Positions 56,901 through 64,000 of a stretch of DNA of 64,000 nucleotides are shown here, piece by piece (positions within the stretch are counted from its first letter, which is position 1; each line of letters opens with the position of its first letter). Location of the stretch: the NCBI RefSeq assembly GCF_018873765.1, contig NC_057916.1, positions 26,087,001 to 26,151,000 on the forward strand, given 5' to 3'. Origin of the DNA: Telopea speciosissima (taxonomy: Eukaryota > Streptophyta > Magnoliopsida > Proteales > Proteaceae). The position numbers and the translations under genes were made by a program. The notes beneath the pieces were generated by a model that saw nothing but the letters and a program-made list of their open reading frames with translations, did no database searches and was not told the DNA's origin.

Positions 56901-59780
56901 GGTTTCACACGAAACCTATCAAAATTTCAGTCTACGTCGATCAAAAGTTCAAACCAGTCACTATTTTGATTGAATTTAAGCTTTTATATAACGTGGTCGT
57001 GATGTTTCGGCAAATGAAACGGCACAACCGACTCAGACCAAGATTTCGACCGAAACTTTGCTAGCCATCTATCCCCTACCTCCTCCTTTTATCCTTCTTT
57101 TCCCTTCTTCCTATTTCCCCTTCTCTATTTTTCTGTTTTGTTCTACTTTCTATTATATTGTGCTGTGAGTTAATCTTTCATCTAAGATAAAATCGAAGCT
57201 TCATTGTTGCTGCTGGTTAGAAGATCTATAAATTGGAAAATACCACTGATTTGTTCATCATTCAACTAGAGATCATTGTTGCTAGAACTACTGTTGGTTT
57301 ATCATCGAACTTACTGTAGAGTGGTTCTTAGTTGAACTGACATCTACATTACTAAGTCTTGGTTGGAATTAATTGATCTCTTTTCCAGCACACATGCATT
57401 AATTACTCTTGATCCATCTTGACTGGAGTTACCTTAAACTTGGGCTAGAATATGTAGGAGTGGAGGGTCTGGCCTGAACCAACTAAACTTTAGTTTAGGC
57501 CTGGTTCCTCCCGTCTTGCAATGGTACTGTTTGGAGTAGAATTTGTTTGCATCAGCTCAGCTTAAAAACATTAGACTCCGAGGGAATGTAGAAAAGGCAT
57601 ATAATGCTCATAAAGGTCCGGGTTGATGCACTTGAAATCATCTCCATGAATCCATGTATAGTCATGTCTTGGTCAACCCTTCCATTTGACAATGAAAGAG
57701 TGACAGCCGCCTCCTTTCCGCGTCATGGTAAATTTGCCGACGATGTCTTCAATCTCATCCTCCTTTGATGAAGCAAGTTGAGGCAATCAAAAGGCATGTT
57801 CTATATCACCTTCATTGGAATGATGTCCCACATATAGAGTTAGATCAGCAACATAAAAAAATGTTGTTAATAGAAATGTTTGGCGGTAACTTGAGTATGC
57901 ACGTATTGGGTCCAATTCGCTTCAGCACCTTAAATGGATCCAACTTCCGATGGTGTAACTTTTTATTGGTTCCTGGTGTAAATCTCTTCGGAGCAATCCA
58001 TACAACGACCATGTCTCCCGGCTGGAACTCAACGAACCGGCGATGATGATCAGCTGCAGCTTTGTATGCATCATTGCTGATTGCAATGCGTCGGCGTTCG
58101 TCGGTGTGAACATCGGTGATGTGCCGTGTGAATTCATCAGCCTTTACACTAACTTGCACATGAGGAGGGAAAAGTATTAAATATATGGGCCTCTTAGGCT
58201 GAATTCCAAGTACATCTCAAAAGGCGTACGGCTTGTGGTGCAGTTGATGGAACTGTTGTGAGCAAAGTAGCAAACTCAGCAATGTCGAGTATTGATGGCC
58301 AAGTCTTTTCGTAATATTGTACAAGACACCTCAAGAGATTGCCTAAACTTCGATTCACAACTTCCGTCATCCGTTTGTGGGTGAAAAACCTTAGAAAATT
58401 GCAACTTTGTGTTTTTCCTTAACCACAAAGAATTCCAAAAGTAACTCATGAACTTAACATCATGATCGCGGACAATCGATTCCGGCAGTCCATGTAGTCA
58501 CACCATTGCTTTGAAAAATATGGCTGGCATCATAAGTCTTTTGACAAGGTATGAAGTGAGCCATTTTTGAGAACCTTTCCACCACTACAAATATGAAGTC
58601 GTGCTTTTCCCTAGTAGTGGGAAGTCCAAGCACAAAGTTTGTGCTGATATGCGACCATGGTGCATGAGGTACAGGCAACAAGGAGTACATTCCCGTATTT
58701 TGCTTCACTCCTTTAGCAAGCTGACATACACGACACCTCTTGATGACGTGTTGGACATCTAGTGGAAGATGTGGCCAATAGTAGAGATCAGCCACCTGTG
58801 CATAGGTTTTATCCTTCCCAAAGTGATCTCCTAATCCACCTCCATTCAACTCCCGTATAAGGTATTGTCGTAAGGATGTTTCGGAAATACATAGCCGAGT
58901 TCCCAAATATAGAAAGCCATCATGTAAAGAGTACTTGGCATCAGTACCGCCTTGCTGTAAATTCTGATACACAATAGCAAAATCAGCATCAGTCTTGTAT
59001 TCTTCTTTTATGTGGTCAATGTCAGTGCCTTGGGCTGAAAAGGTGTGCAATGTACACACCTTTCTACTTAATGCCTCAGCAACCTGGTTCTCCTTTCCAA
59101 CCTGGATATTTAGCATATCCATAAACTCCTTACTGATTAGGTAGTGCTTCCAATGCTTATAAATCACCAATCTGATGTCAACTAACCCTATTCCACAATT
59201 CTTACTTCTTCATAATGACAACTTCGGGAAAGTGAGATGGTTTGGTGTAGTTCCAATATACCCAAAATAATATAGGACTTGGGGAATGAATCATGGATAT
59301 GCTAAATATGGAGAACTGTGTGACCTTGTGTCTGACTCAATGTGTAAAATGGCATCCTTGAATGTGTGCCTTCTGCAACACCTCATATGATTGGCTACTT
59401 CAAAGCTTATACATACAAGTCGTTAGTGATTCTTTTTTATATGCAGATTTTGTCTTTTGTGCTTCCATTTATGTTGGAAAGCTTGCTAAAATAATTTTAT
59501 TTCATATAATCTGGGCATTTGGCCTTCATTGGGCTACTTTTAAAAAAACATCTTCTTTTTCAATCTGGAAGGGACGTAACTTGACATTGTTCTTTGAGCT
59601 TGCTATGTGCCTATGTCACCAACAAAAGTTTAAGTGACTCATTAACTTTTATTATTTTTTAATCCTTATGCTCCATTCAATTTTAACCTTATTTCCTTTT
59701 CATGGTGGTTACAGAATGATGAATCTTACATTTTGCCTGTGTTATTACGGTTTGATGGTCAACCAGAAGTAGATGAAGAG
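38928..59780 (+). CDS. Plastid membrane protein of the At5g03900 type, exons 1-8 (3' part outside window)
   Basis: The exons are 38928..39335, 42028..42135, 42237..42337, 43078..43161, 48788..48860, 48954..49019, 54782..54871 and 59715..59780. All have GT-AG borders and matching phases, giving 332 codons. The N-terminus is Ser/Thr-rich (a plastid transit peptide). Residues after it contain [19 protein letters not shown] and a winged-helix-like [18 protein letters not shown] part. Exon 3 encodes a transmembrane helix ([19 protein letters not shown]). Later exons read [61 protein letters not shown] and [20 protein letters not shown] recognise this order from the uncharacterised chloroplast protein At5g03900 of about 520 residues, described in Arabidopsis as iron-sulfur cluster biosynthesis-like. 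About 190 residues should lie right of the window. Introns 1, 4, 6, 7 and 8 are 2.7 to 5.8 kb and full of transposons. No exon is damaged. Confidence 0.9.
40660..40821. mobile_element. Mutator-type MITE, 162 bp, perfect 9-bp TSD (intron 1)
   Basis: Starts GGGAGAGGGTTGGGCACGCT and ends with the inversion AGCGTGCCCAGCCTTTACCC. Perfect TAAATAAAT repeats flank it (40,651-40,659 and 40,822-40,830). The GC-rich core contains GGGGTCATTTCC as in its relatives. Confidence 0.85.
41798..41866 (+). mobile_element. Au-type SINE 3' part with 17-bp TSD (intron 1)
   Basis: The insert has the Au 3' block GGGAGCCTCGTGCACTG followed by a short T run. Perfect 17-bp direct repeats ATGCATCTAGAAACTGA flank it (41,781-41,797 and 41,867-41,883). 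This is a complete insertion event of a 5'-truncated SINE, with LINE-type long target duplications. Confidence 0.9.
42865..42931. mobile_element. Tiny hAT-type MITE, 67 bp (intron 3)
   Basis: CATAGTTGTCCCAGTG at the left is inverted in GACTTGACAACTACG at the right. The flanks ATCTATTT and ATCTATCA agree at 6 of 8. It is the same family as 44,825 and 55,365. Confidence 0.7.
43357..43568 (+). mobile_element. 212-bp TRIM/SMART-like LTR element with 68-bp LTRs
   Basis: Two direct repeats of 68 bp (43357-43424 and 43501-43568) start TGTTGAT and end GCGAACA and differ at about six positions. Directly after the left one stands TGGTATCAAAGCAGGG, a primer-binding site complementary to the 3' end of initiator tRNA-Met. 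Directly before the right one stands the purine tract GCAGGGGAG. The element is flanked by the 5-bp duplication AAGAG (43,352-43,356 and 43,569-43,573). The 76-bp inside codes for nothing. All features of an LTR retrotransposon are therefore present in miniature. It sits in intron 4 of the At5g03900-like gene. Confidence 0.9.
43786..43942 (+). mobile_element. Au-type SINE, nearly full length (intron 4)
   Basis: It has the tRNA-like head with box A (TTGGCGCAACGGTTAAG), a degenerate box B, the CCTCTCTGCGAAGTGGGG middle, and the 3' block AGCAGGAGCCTCGTGCACTGGG followed by T-rich sequence. The target duplication is not clear. Confidence 0.85.
44220..44500. repeat. Dispersed repeat A, copy 1 (intron 4)
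   Basis: Shares with 60,740-61,030 the ordered phrases GAGATCTCGGTGAGTTGGTG, a T-run, GGTTTCAGTGG, CTATTTTAGGCC, AACACAATGG, TTGACTTCGGACCCTA and CTATTCCACACA. Both copies have the same orientation. The family is unknown to me. Confidence 0.7.
44825..45454. mobile_element. hAT-type element, 630 bp, perfect 8-bp TSD (intron 4)
   Basis: CATAGTTGTCATGGCG starts it and CGCCGTGACAACTATG ends it. The 8-bp repeat GATGCAAT flanks it perfectly (44,817-44,824 and 45,455-45,462). The subterminal parts are unusual: dense CCATGG/GGCGTCGCC palindromes and CGATATATCG words in both halves. The AT-rich middle has no transposase frame. Confidence 0.85.
45455..47371. other. Intron 4 sequence, no gene seen
   Basis: Holds GAGATCTC-rich text at 45,680-45,840 (related to repeat A). 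A frame of 88 codons at 46,847 starts with ATG but shows no domain or homologue that I know. Confidence 0.45.
47372..47432 (+). mobile_element. Au-type SINE, 3' part (intron 4)
   Basis: Contains CCCTCCCCAGACCCCGCGG and GGCGGGAGCCTCGTGCATTG followed by GGTACGTCATTTTTT. The head is missing. Confidence 0.8.
49144..49346 (+). repeat. 5' LTR of the copia element
   Basis: 203 bp, TG...CA ends; slightly longer than the 3' LTR because of small insertions near 49,165 and 49,270. Confidence 0.95.
49990..54195 (+). pseudogene. Copia gag-pol polyprotein, broken by stops and frameshifts
   Basis: Gag (49,990 to about 50,590) has the LDGTNYLKW start and a YEIRKK/ALWQQLD part, then a zinc-knuckle-like [10 protein letters not shown] with a stop. 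The protease signature reads D-F-G-A-T-D-H at 51,096-51,116, where the catalytic motif normally has Ser after Asp. Integrase follows with the H-x-x-x-H and C-x-x-C parts ([19 protein letters not shown]) and the first catalytic Asp in DVWGPA. Reverse transcriptase begins near 52,700, has [17 protein letters not shown], and keeps YVDD at 53,284-53,295. RNase H ends it ([30 protein letters not shown]). At least six in-frame stops and several shifts are present, so it cannot move by itself. Confidence 0.9.
54203..54393 (+). repeat. 3' LTR of the copia element
   Basis: 191 bp. Divergence from the 5' LTR (a few per cent plus gaps) indicates the insertion is not recent. Confidence 0.95.
55365..55471. 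mobile_element. hAT-type MITE, 107 bp, perfect 8-bp TSD (intron 7)
   Basis: CATAGTTGTCATGGCGTCTA at the left is inverted in CACCTTGACAACAATG at the right, and the core has CCTAGGCG-type pairs. The 8-bp repeats GTCCACAC flank it (55,357-55,364 and 55,472-55,479). Same family as 42,865 and 44,825. Confidence 0.85.
56304..56777 (-). other. Uncharacterised open frame, 157 codons
   Basis: Long for AT-rich intron DNA, and with mixed composition: [21 protein letters not shown], then acidic stretches, [19 protein letters not shown], and a hydrophobic end. It lies 3' of the gypsy integrase fragment on the same (minus) strand, so it may belong to the 3' region of that element. I do not recognise it. 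Confidence 0.25.
57845..59165 (-). pseudogene. Ty3/gypsy RNase H end and integrase fragment (intron 7)
   Basis: Read leftwards: a short [12 protein letters not shown] piece fused to [13 protein letters not shown] (RNase H start and end with the middle deleted), then the H-H-C-C zinc part of integrase ([20 protein letters not shown].., [13 protein letters not shown]), then a core start where the usual W-x-x-I-S-M-D-F reads ISTNF, so the first catalytic Asp is Asn. Frames then shift. The C-terminal part (57,845-58,159) has FQPGDMVVV and LKLPP as in the integrase tail of the Tekay/Reina type. No LTRs were recognised. It is a dead internal fragment. Confidence 0.85.
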
Positions 59781-60284
59781 GTGCGTTCAGTTAAGTTTGT
59801 TTTAGTAGTTGAGACACAATACATGAGGTTAAAATCAACAGTGTTCTTTCAAAATAATTGGTCTGTCCTTGTTCAAGGATTTTATCATGTTTACTAAGCA
59901 CAATTCGTGGTTTGCTCCTGATATGCTACGAGCTCCTTACTGTTACAAATCCCACCTGTTTAGGGGAAAGCGGAACTATTCCCCCTCCCCCTTTATGTAA
60001 TTTGGTCACACAGTATGATATTTGAATACCGATAACTAGATCTTTCCTACTGCTTCCTGTGATGCTTGGTCTTCTTTGCTTGATGTTCTTCTGCTTATGG
60101 TTTGGTCCGAAACTAAGTTTTCTCAAATCAACTTTGAACTAGATAAATGTGTAACCTTATCATGTTTGGTTTTGTTAATTTACCACATGGGTATTTTGGG
60201 TATATGGTTATTGTTTTAATAGTTCATAGTTACTTGAACATAATGTTATATAATCTACCCATACATGATAACTTATCATGTATG

Positions 60285-60592
60285 GGAGTAGCTCCGATAC
60301 ATGATAAGCTACGAGAAAGTCGTTTGAGGTAGCATGGCCATGTTCAACGGAGGCCTTTGGATGCTCCAATATGGAGTAATTTGATTCAGATTGAAGGAAC
60401 TAAAAGAGCCAACGGCAGACCTAAAATGACCCTAGGAGAAGTAGTGACAAATGACTTGCATTGCTTAGACCTTGTATCAAGTACGACCTCAAATAGAGCT
60501 GATTGGAGGGCAAGGATCCATGTAGCTGATCCCATTTAGTTGGGATAAGGCTGAATTGTATTCTTGTTGTCGTTGTTATTGTTGTTGTTGAA
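60285..60592 (+). mobile_element. RTE/L1-type LINE 3' end with TTG-rich tail (intron 8)
   Basis: Frames read RLR..HGHVQRRPLDAPI, GRPKMTLGEVV, DLHCLDL and RADWRARIHVADPI, which is the C-terminal text common to plant LINEs (R-W-x-G-H-V-x-R-R-P..., V-A-D-P at the end). The tail is a GTTGTTATTG-type repeat, typical of RTE elements. 5' truncated. Confidence 0.85.
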
Positions 60593-60739
60593 TGTTATAT
60601 AATCTACCCTAATGCTCATGGTTTGGTATGCTGGCCAAACCGTGAGTCTCTTTTTCTCTTGAGACTTGTGGCTCCCCTTCTCCTCTTCTTATTCTTCCTT
60701 CTCTTTCTTCTCTTGTGCTAACATTGGTTTTCTGTGCTA

Positions 60740-61030
60740 GCTGCTGTTTCATGCATGGTTTGAGAACTCGGTTTCAGTACTGGTTTCACCCAGATAGAAA
60801 ACCATGTTGGGCCGAGATCTCGGCGAGTTGGTGCATTTTTTTTTAAACTCAGTAGCTGGTTTCGGTGGATTTTTGACCGAGTTTGGTCATGATACTTGGT
60901 ATACAACCTATTTTGGGCCATTTAAACATAATGGCACTATCAGATTGTCCAAAATCAAAGTCCAAATAGGAGTTTGACTTCGGACCCTATGGTAGGCTAC
61001 GATGTATCCTATTCTACACATAATTTAGTA
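60740..61030. repeat. Dispersed repeat A, copy 2 (intron 8)
   Basis: Counterpart of 44,220-44,500: GAGATCTCGGCGAGTTGGTG, a T run, GGTTTCGGTGG, CTATTTTGGGCC, ACATAATGG, TTGACTTCGGACCCTA and CTATTCTACACA in the same order. Confidence 0.7.
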
Positions 61031-61102
61031 ATAGAAAGCAATCAAATCATACAATTAATATAAAACAACTTAAATAAGCATTAAAAATATAAAAGCGTAA
61101 AA

Positions 61103-61309
61103 TGCATCAATCTTAACTATTAGCATAACAGATTTAATGCTTTAATGCTTGAGTGATCAATGTGACCAGCCCAAGTTCTTTATTTATAATAAAATCTCAA
61201 GTGGAAAAATTACATATCTGCCCCCTCACTAACCAACTCTACTAGTTAGAGTCGGTGCAGGGGGAAAAACCCAAATATGCCCCCCATGGTACATTCTTAC
61301 AATTTAACA
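61103..61309 (-). repeat. Probable 3' LTR of the inverted copia element
   Basis: It starts TGTTAAATTG directly after the purine tract. The end TTGATGCA is inferred from the 191-203 bp size of the related element. Confidence 0.5.
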
Positions 61310-63881
61310 CTCCCCCTCAAGTTGGAGCATAGATATTAGACATGCCTAACTTGAACAAAAAGGGATGAAAATTTTTTCCTCCCAACCCCTTAGTGAACAC
61401 ATCAGCCAGTTGATCACCAGACTTCACAAAGAGTACACAAACCAATCCACTTTCAAGCTTCTCCTTGATGAAGTATCGGTCATTCTCCACGTGCTTGGTG
61501 CGGTCTTGCTGCACTGGGTTATGGGCAATGCTAATTGCAGCTTTATTATCGCCGTATAACATCATTGGAAGAGGAGTAGGTACACCAAGGTCTTGGAGTA
61601 AACTTCGAAGCCATAACAACTCACAAATTCCTTGGGCCATTGCACGGAACTCTGCCTCAGCACTTGATCTAGCAACAACATTTTGCTTCTTGCTGCGCCA
61701 TGTGACTAGATTGCCACCAACAAAGGTGCAATACCTTGTAATAGACTTTCGGTCCGGAGAACCAGCCCAATCAGCATCGGTGAAGGCTTCAAGCCGAAAA
61801 TTATCATGAGGAGATAAAAGTATTCCCTTTCCTGGTGCTGACTTTAAGTAGCGGAGAATATGAAGGACAACATCCATATCGATGGAATAAGGATCATGCA
61901 TAAACTGGCTTACCAAGCTTATGGAAGAGGCAATGTCAGGTTGCATATGAGAGAGATAAATCAGCTTTCCTACTAACCATTGATAAAGGCCCTTGTCAAC
62001 TGATTCACCATCACATTCCTCTAGCCGGGTATTAGATTCCAAAGGTGTGTTACTAGGATGAGAGCCCAATAATCCTGTTTCTGATAGGAGATCTAGGATG
62101 TATTTTCTCTGGGAAAGAAATATGCCTTTGGATAACCAGGCAACCTCAATCCCAAGAAAATACCTTAGCTTTCCCAGATCCTTTATTTCAAATTCTCATC
62201 TCAGAAAATCCTTGAGACGAATAATCTCACCATTGTCATTCCCAGTGACCACAATGTTGTCAACATATACATGAGAATAGTAACCTTGTCACCAGTCCGT
62301 TTGATGAACAAGGTGTGATCAACATTGCTCTGTTTGAATCTTACAGAGGTCATGGGCTTGCGAAATCTGCCAAACTAGACTCAAAGGGACAGTTTCAGTC
62401 CATATAACACACGCTTCAGCTTGTAGACTTTGCCATTGGTTGTATCGGTCGAAAAACCAGGAGGAACATCCATGTACACCTCCTCCTCAAGCTCTCCTTG
62501 AAGGAAAGCATTCTTCACATCAAATTGTTGAAGATCCCATCCCAAATTTACAACACATGATTATTAAGCTTTGCTGCTGGAGCAAAAGTCTCATGGTAAT
62601 CGATTCCATATGTTTGTGTAAACCCTTTAGCAACCAGTCTTGCCTTGTATCTATCCACAGTACCATCAACCTTCTGTTTGACCATAAAAATCCCCTTATA
62701 TCCAACCAGTTTCTTCCATGGAGGAAGAGTCACAAGCTCCCATGTATTATTTTTCCTCAAAGCCTTCATTTCTTCTACCATAGCTACTTTCTACTTTGTA
62801 TCTGCAATAGCCTCTTGCCAATGTTGAGGAATGCAAACAGAGGAAACAGAGGAAACAAAGGTATGATAGGAATTAGGAAGTGGATAATGAATCATAAGAA
62901 ACAACATGAGATATAGAATGCTGAGTGCAAGTCCTGGTACCTTTACAAAGAGCAATACGTAACTTAGGAGAATACTCAAGAACAGACTCAGGAAAAGAGA
63001 TATTACCAGGAGAATTCAGTTTTGGTTCAAGGGACTCCAATTGAATAGGTACAGGTGCTTGAGTGGTGGTGGTCTCAACTTGCTTGTTTCTGGCGCGACT
63101 CCTCTCATAGGTTTGAATATTTGGATCATCAATTTTCAATAGGAGCACGTGCATCCAAAATGCAAGTGGGCATACGATTTATAAGGTAGGCAGCGGTAAG
63201 GACAATATCACTCCAATACTAAGAGGGAACATGACGGGCAAACATGAGCGCACGAGCAACTTCCAATAAATGGCGGTTCTACCGTTCGGTCACCCCATTT
63301 TGAGCAGGGGTATCTACACAATTGGTTTGGTGAACTATCCCATGATCAGCAAGATACTTCTGGAACTAACCCTCTATGTATTCCTTGTCGTTATCACTTT
63401 GAAGAATTTTGACGGTAGCTTGATACTGAGTCTGAACCATTTTATGAAACAGTTGAAAGCACTGGGATACTTTCACTCTTATGTTGCATCATGTAGACCC
63501 ATGTATTTCGAGAGTGACAGTCTATGAAGGTCACAAACCACCTATGACCAGAAGTGGATACTCAGCGAGAAGGACCCGCACATCAGTATGCACCAAATGA
63601 AAAACAGAAATACTTCTTTTATTAACTGGTAAATAAATAGACTGAGTCTGTTTGGCCAAAATACAGGCCTCACAAAAAAACTCGTCTTCATTACAATGCT
63701 GGACTAACTTAGGAAAAACACAGGACAAAGTTCCCAAAGGTGGATGACCAAGTCGGCAGTGCCAATGATGGAGATTTGAAGAAGCCGAATGAAGCTGATG
63801 TAATGGAGAGGGTAATGCTGCTAGTGTAGTAGGAGAACCATCTTCAAGCAAGTAAAGACCACCATGCACCTTATCCATGGT
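61103..63881 (-). mobile_element. Second Ty1/copia element, inverted, 5' end cut off (intron 8)
   Basis: On the minus strand: integrase start (CEACILAKQT near 63,640), reverse transcriptase ([16 protein letters not shown] near 62,780 and [17 protein letters not shown]), a YVDD position that reads YVDN with a frameshift near 62,270, RNase H ([33 protein letters not shown]), then the purine tract at 61,310-61,322 and the likely 3' LTR (61,309 to about 61,103, starting TGTTAAATTG; its other end is a guess by size). Protein text is close to that of the copia at 49,144, so both are of one lineage. The element stops abruptly at about 63,881, before gag and the 5' LTR, where a TTTCGGTATA-type repeat starts. 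Confidence 0.85.
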
Positions 63882-64000
63882 ACAAAATTTCGCGATATAT
63901 CGCCAATATATCGCGAAATTTCGGTATATTTCGGTATATTTCGTTATATTTCGTAGAAATACTGTGTATTGAGCAGTATATTTCGGTAAATTTTGGTACA
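63882..64000. repeat. TTTCGGTATA/CGATATATCG-word repeat at the right edge
   Basis: It has ATTTCGCGATATATCG directly followed by its inversion, then four TATATTTCGGTATATTTCG-like direct units. It resembles in design, not in words, the subterminal parts of the hAT element at 44,825. It continues beyond the window. Confidence 0.7.

Noticed and set aside
60147-60332. Forward frame before the LINE end as a gene
   Set aside because: It runs into the LINE C-terminal text and begins in AT-rich DNA without other support.

Overview
This window is nuclear DNA of a flowering plant. The evidence is a set of spliced genes with GT-AG introns, a P-type PPR gene, a DUF4228 gene, a plastid-protein gene with very long introns, Au-type SINEs, Ty1/copia and Ty3/gypsy remnants, and many MITEs. 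The sequence does not let me name the species. It does not look like a grass (AT-rich, low-GC coding exons), and most of the window is transposon-derived.

Layout. 1-1,764: an unidentified coding-like fragment and a truncated, duplicated copy of an alpha-carbonic anhydrase (alpha-CA) gene. 3,033-5,703: a long-TIR Mutator-like element and small MITEs. 6,086-6,157: an initiator tRNA-Met-like gene. 6,465-10,385: two hAT-like elements and LINE debris. 11,733-14,853 (minus): an intact six-exon alpha-CA gene of 270 codons in which two of the three zinc-binding histidines are replaced (Asp and Gln). 15,180-18,772: repeats. 19,431-21,557: a Pack-MULE with a perfect 9-bp target duplication, carrying a broken R2R3-MYB fragment. 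21,700-25,600: SINE, hAT and LINE pieces. 25,893-26,411: an intact DUF4228 gene. 29,304-29,513: an unidentified terminal exon. 31,542-32,159: a gypsy gag remnant. 33,799-35,280: an intact intronless PPR gene. 37,585-38,500: LINE RNase H debris and a nested MITE. 38,928 to beyond the right end: a gene for a plastid membrane protein of the family I remember as Arabidopsis At5g03900. Eight exons are visible, spread over about 21 kb, and the 3' part lies outside the window.

The introns of that last gene contain most of the right-hand repeats: a 212-bp LTR element (TRIM-like) with 68-bp LTRs and a 5-bp target duplication, hAT MITEs, SINEs, a complete but decayed 5.25-kb copia element (49,144-54,393), a gypsy fragment, a LINE 3' end and a second, inverted copia element that runs to near the right edge.

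The genes do not form an operon or a shared pathway. The most interesting points are the predicted metal-ligand-deficient carbonic anhydrase and its partial duplicate, the MYB-carrying Pack-MULE, the very small LTR element, and several MITE families whose boundaries and target duplications can be read directly. All boundaries were read by eye. Functions rest on recognised motifs, not on database searches.
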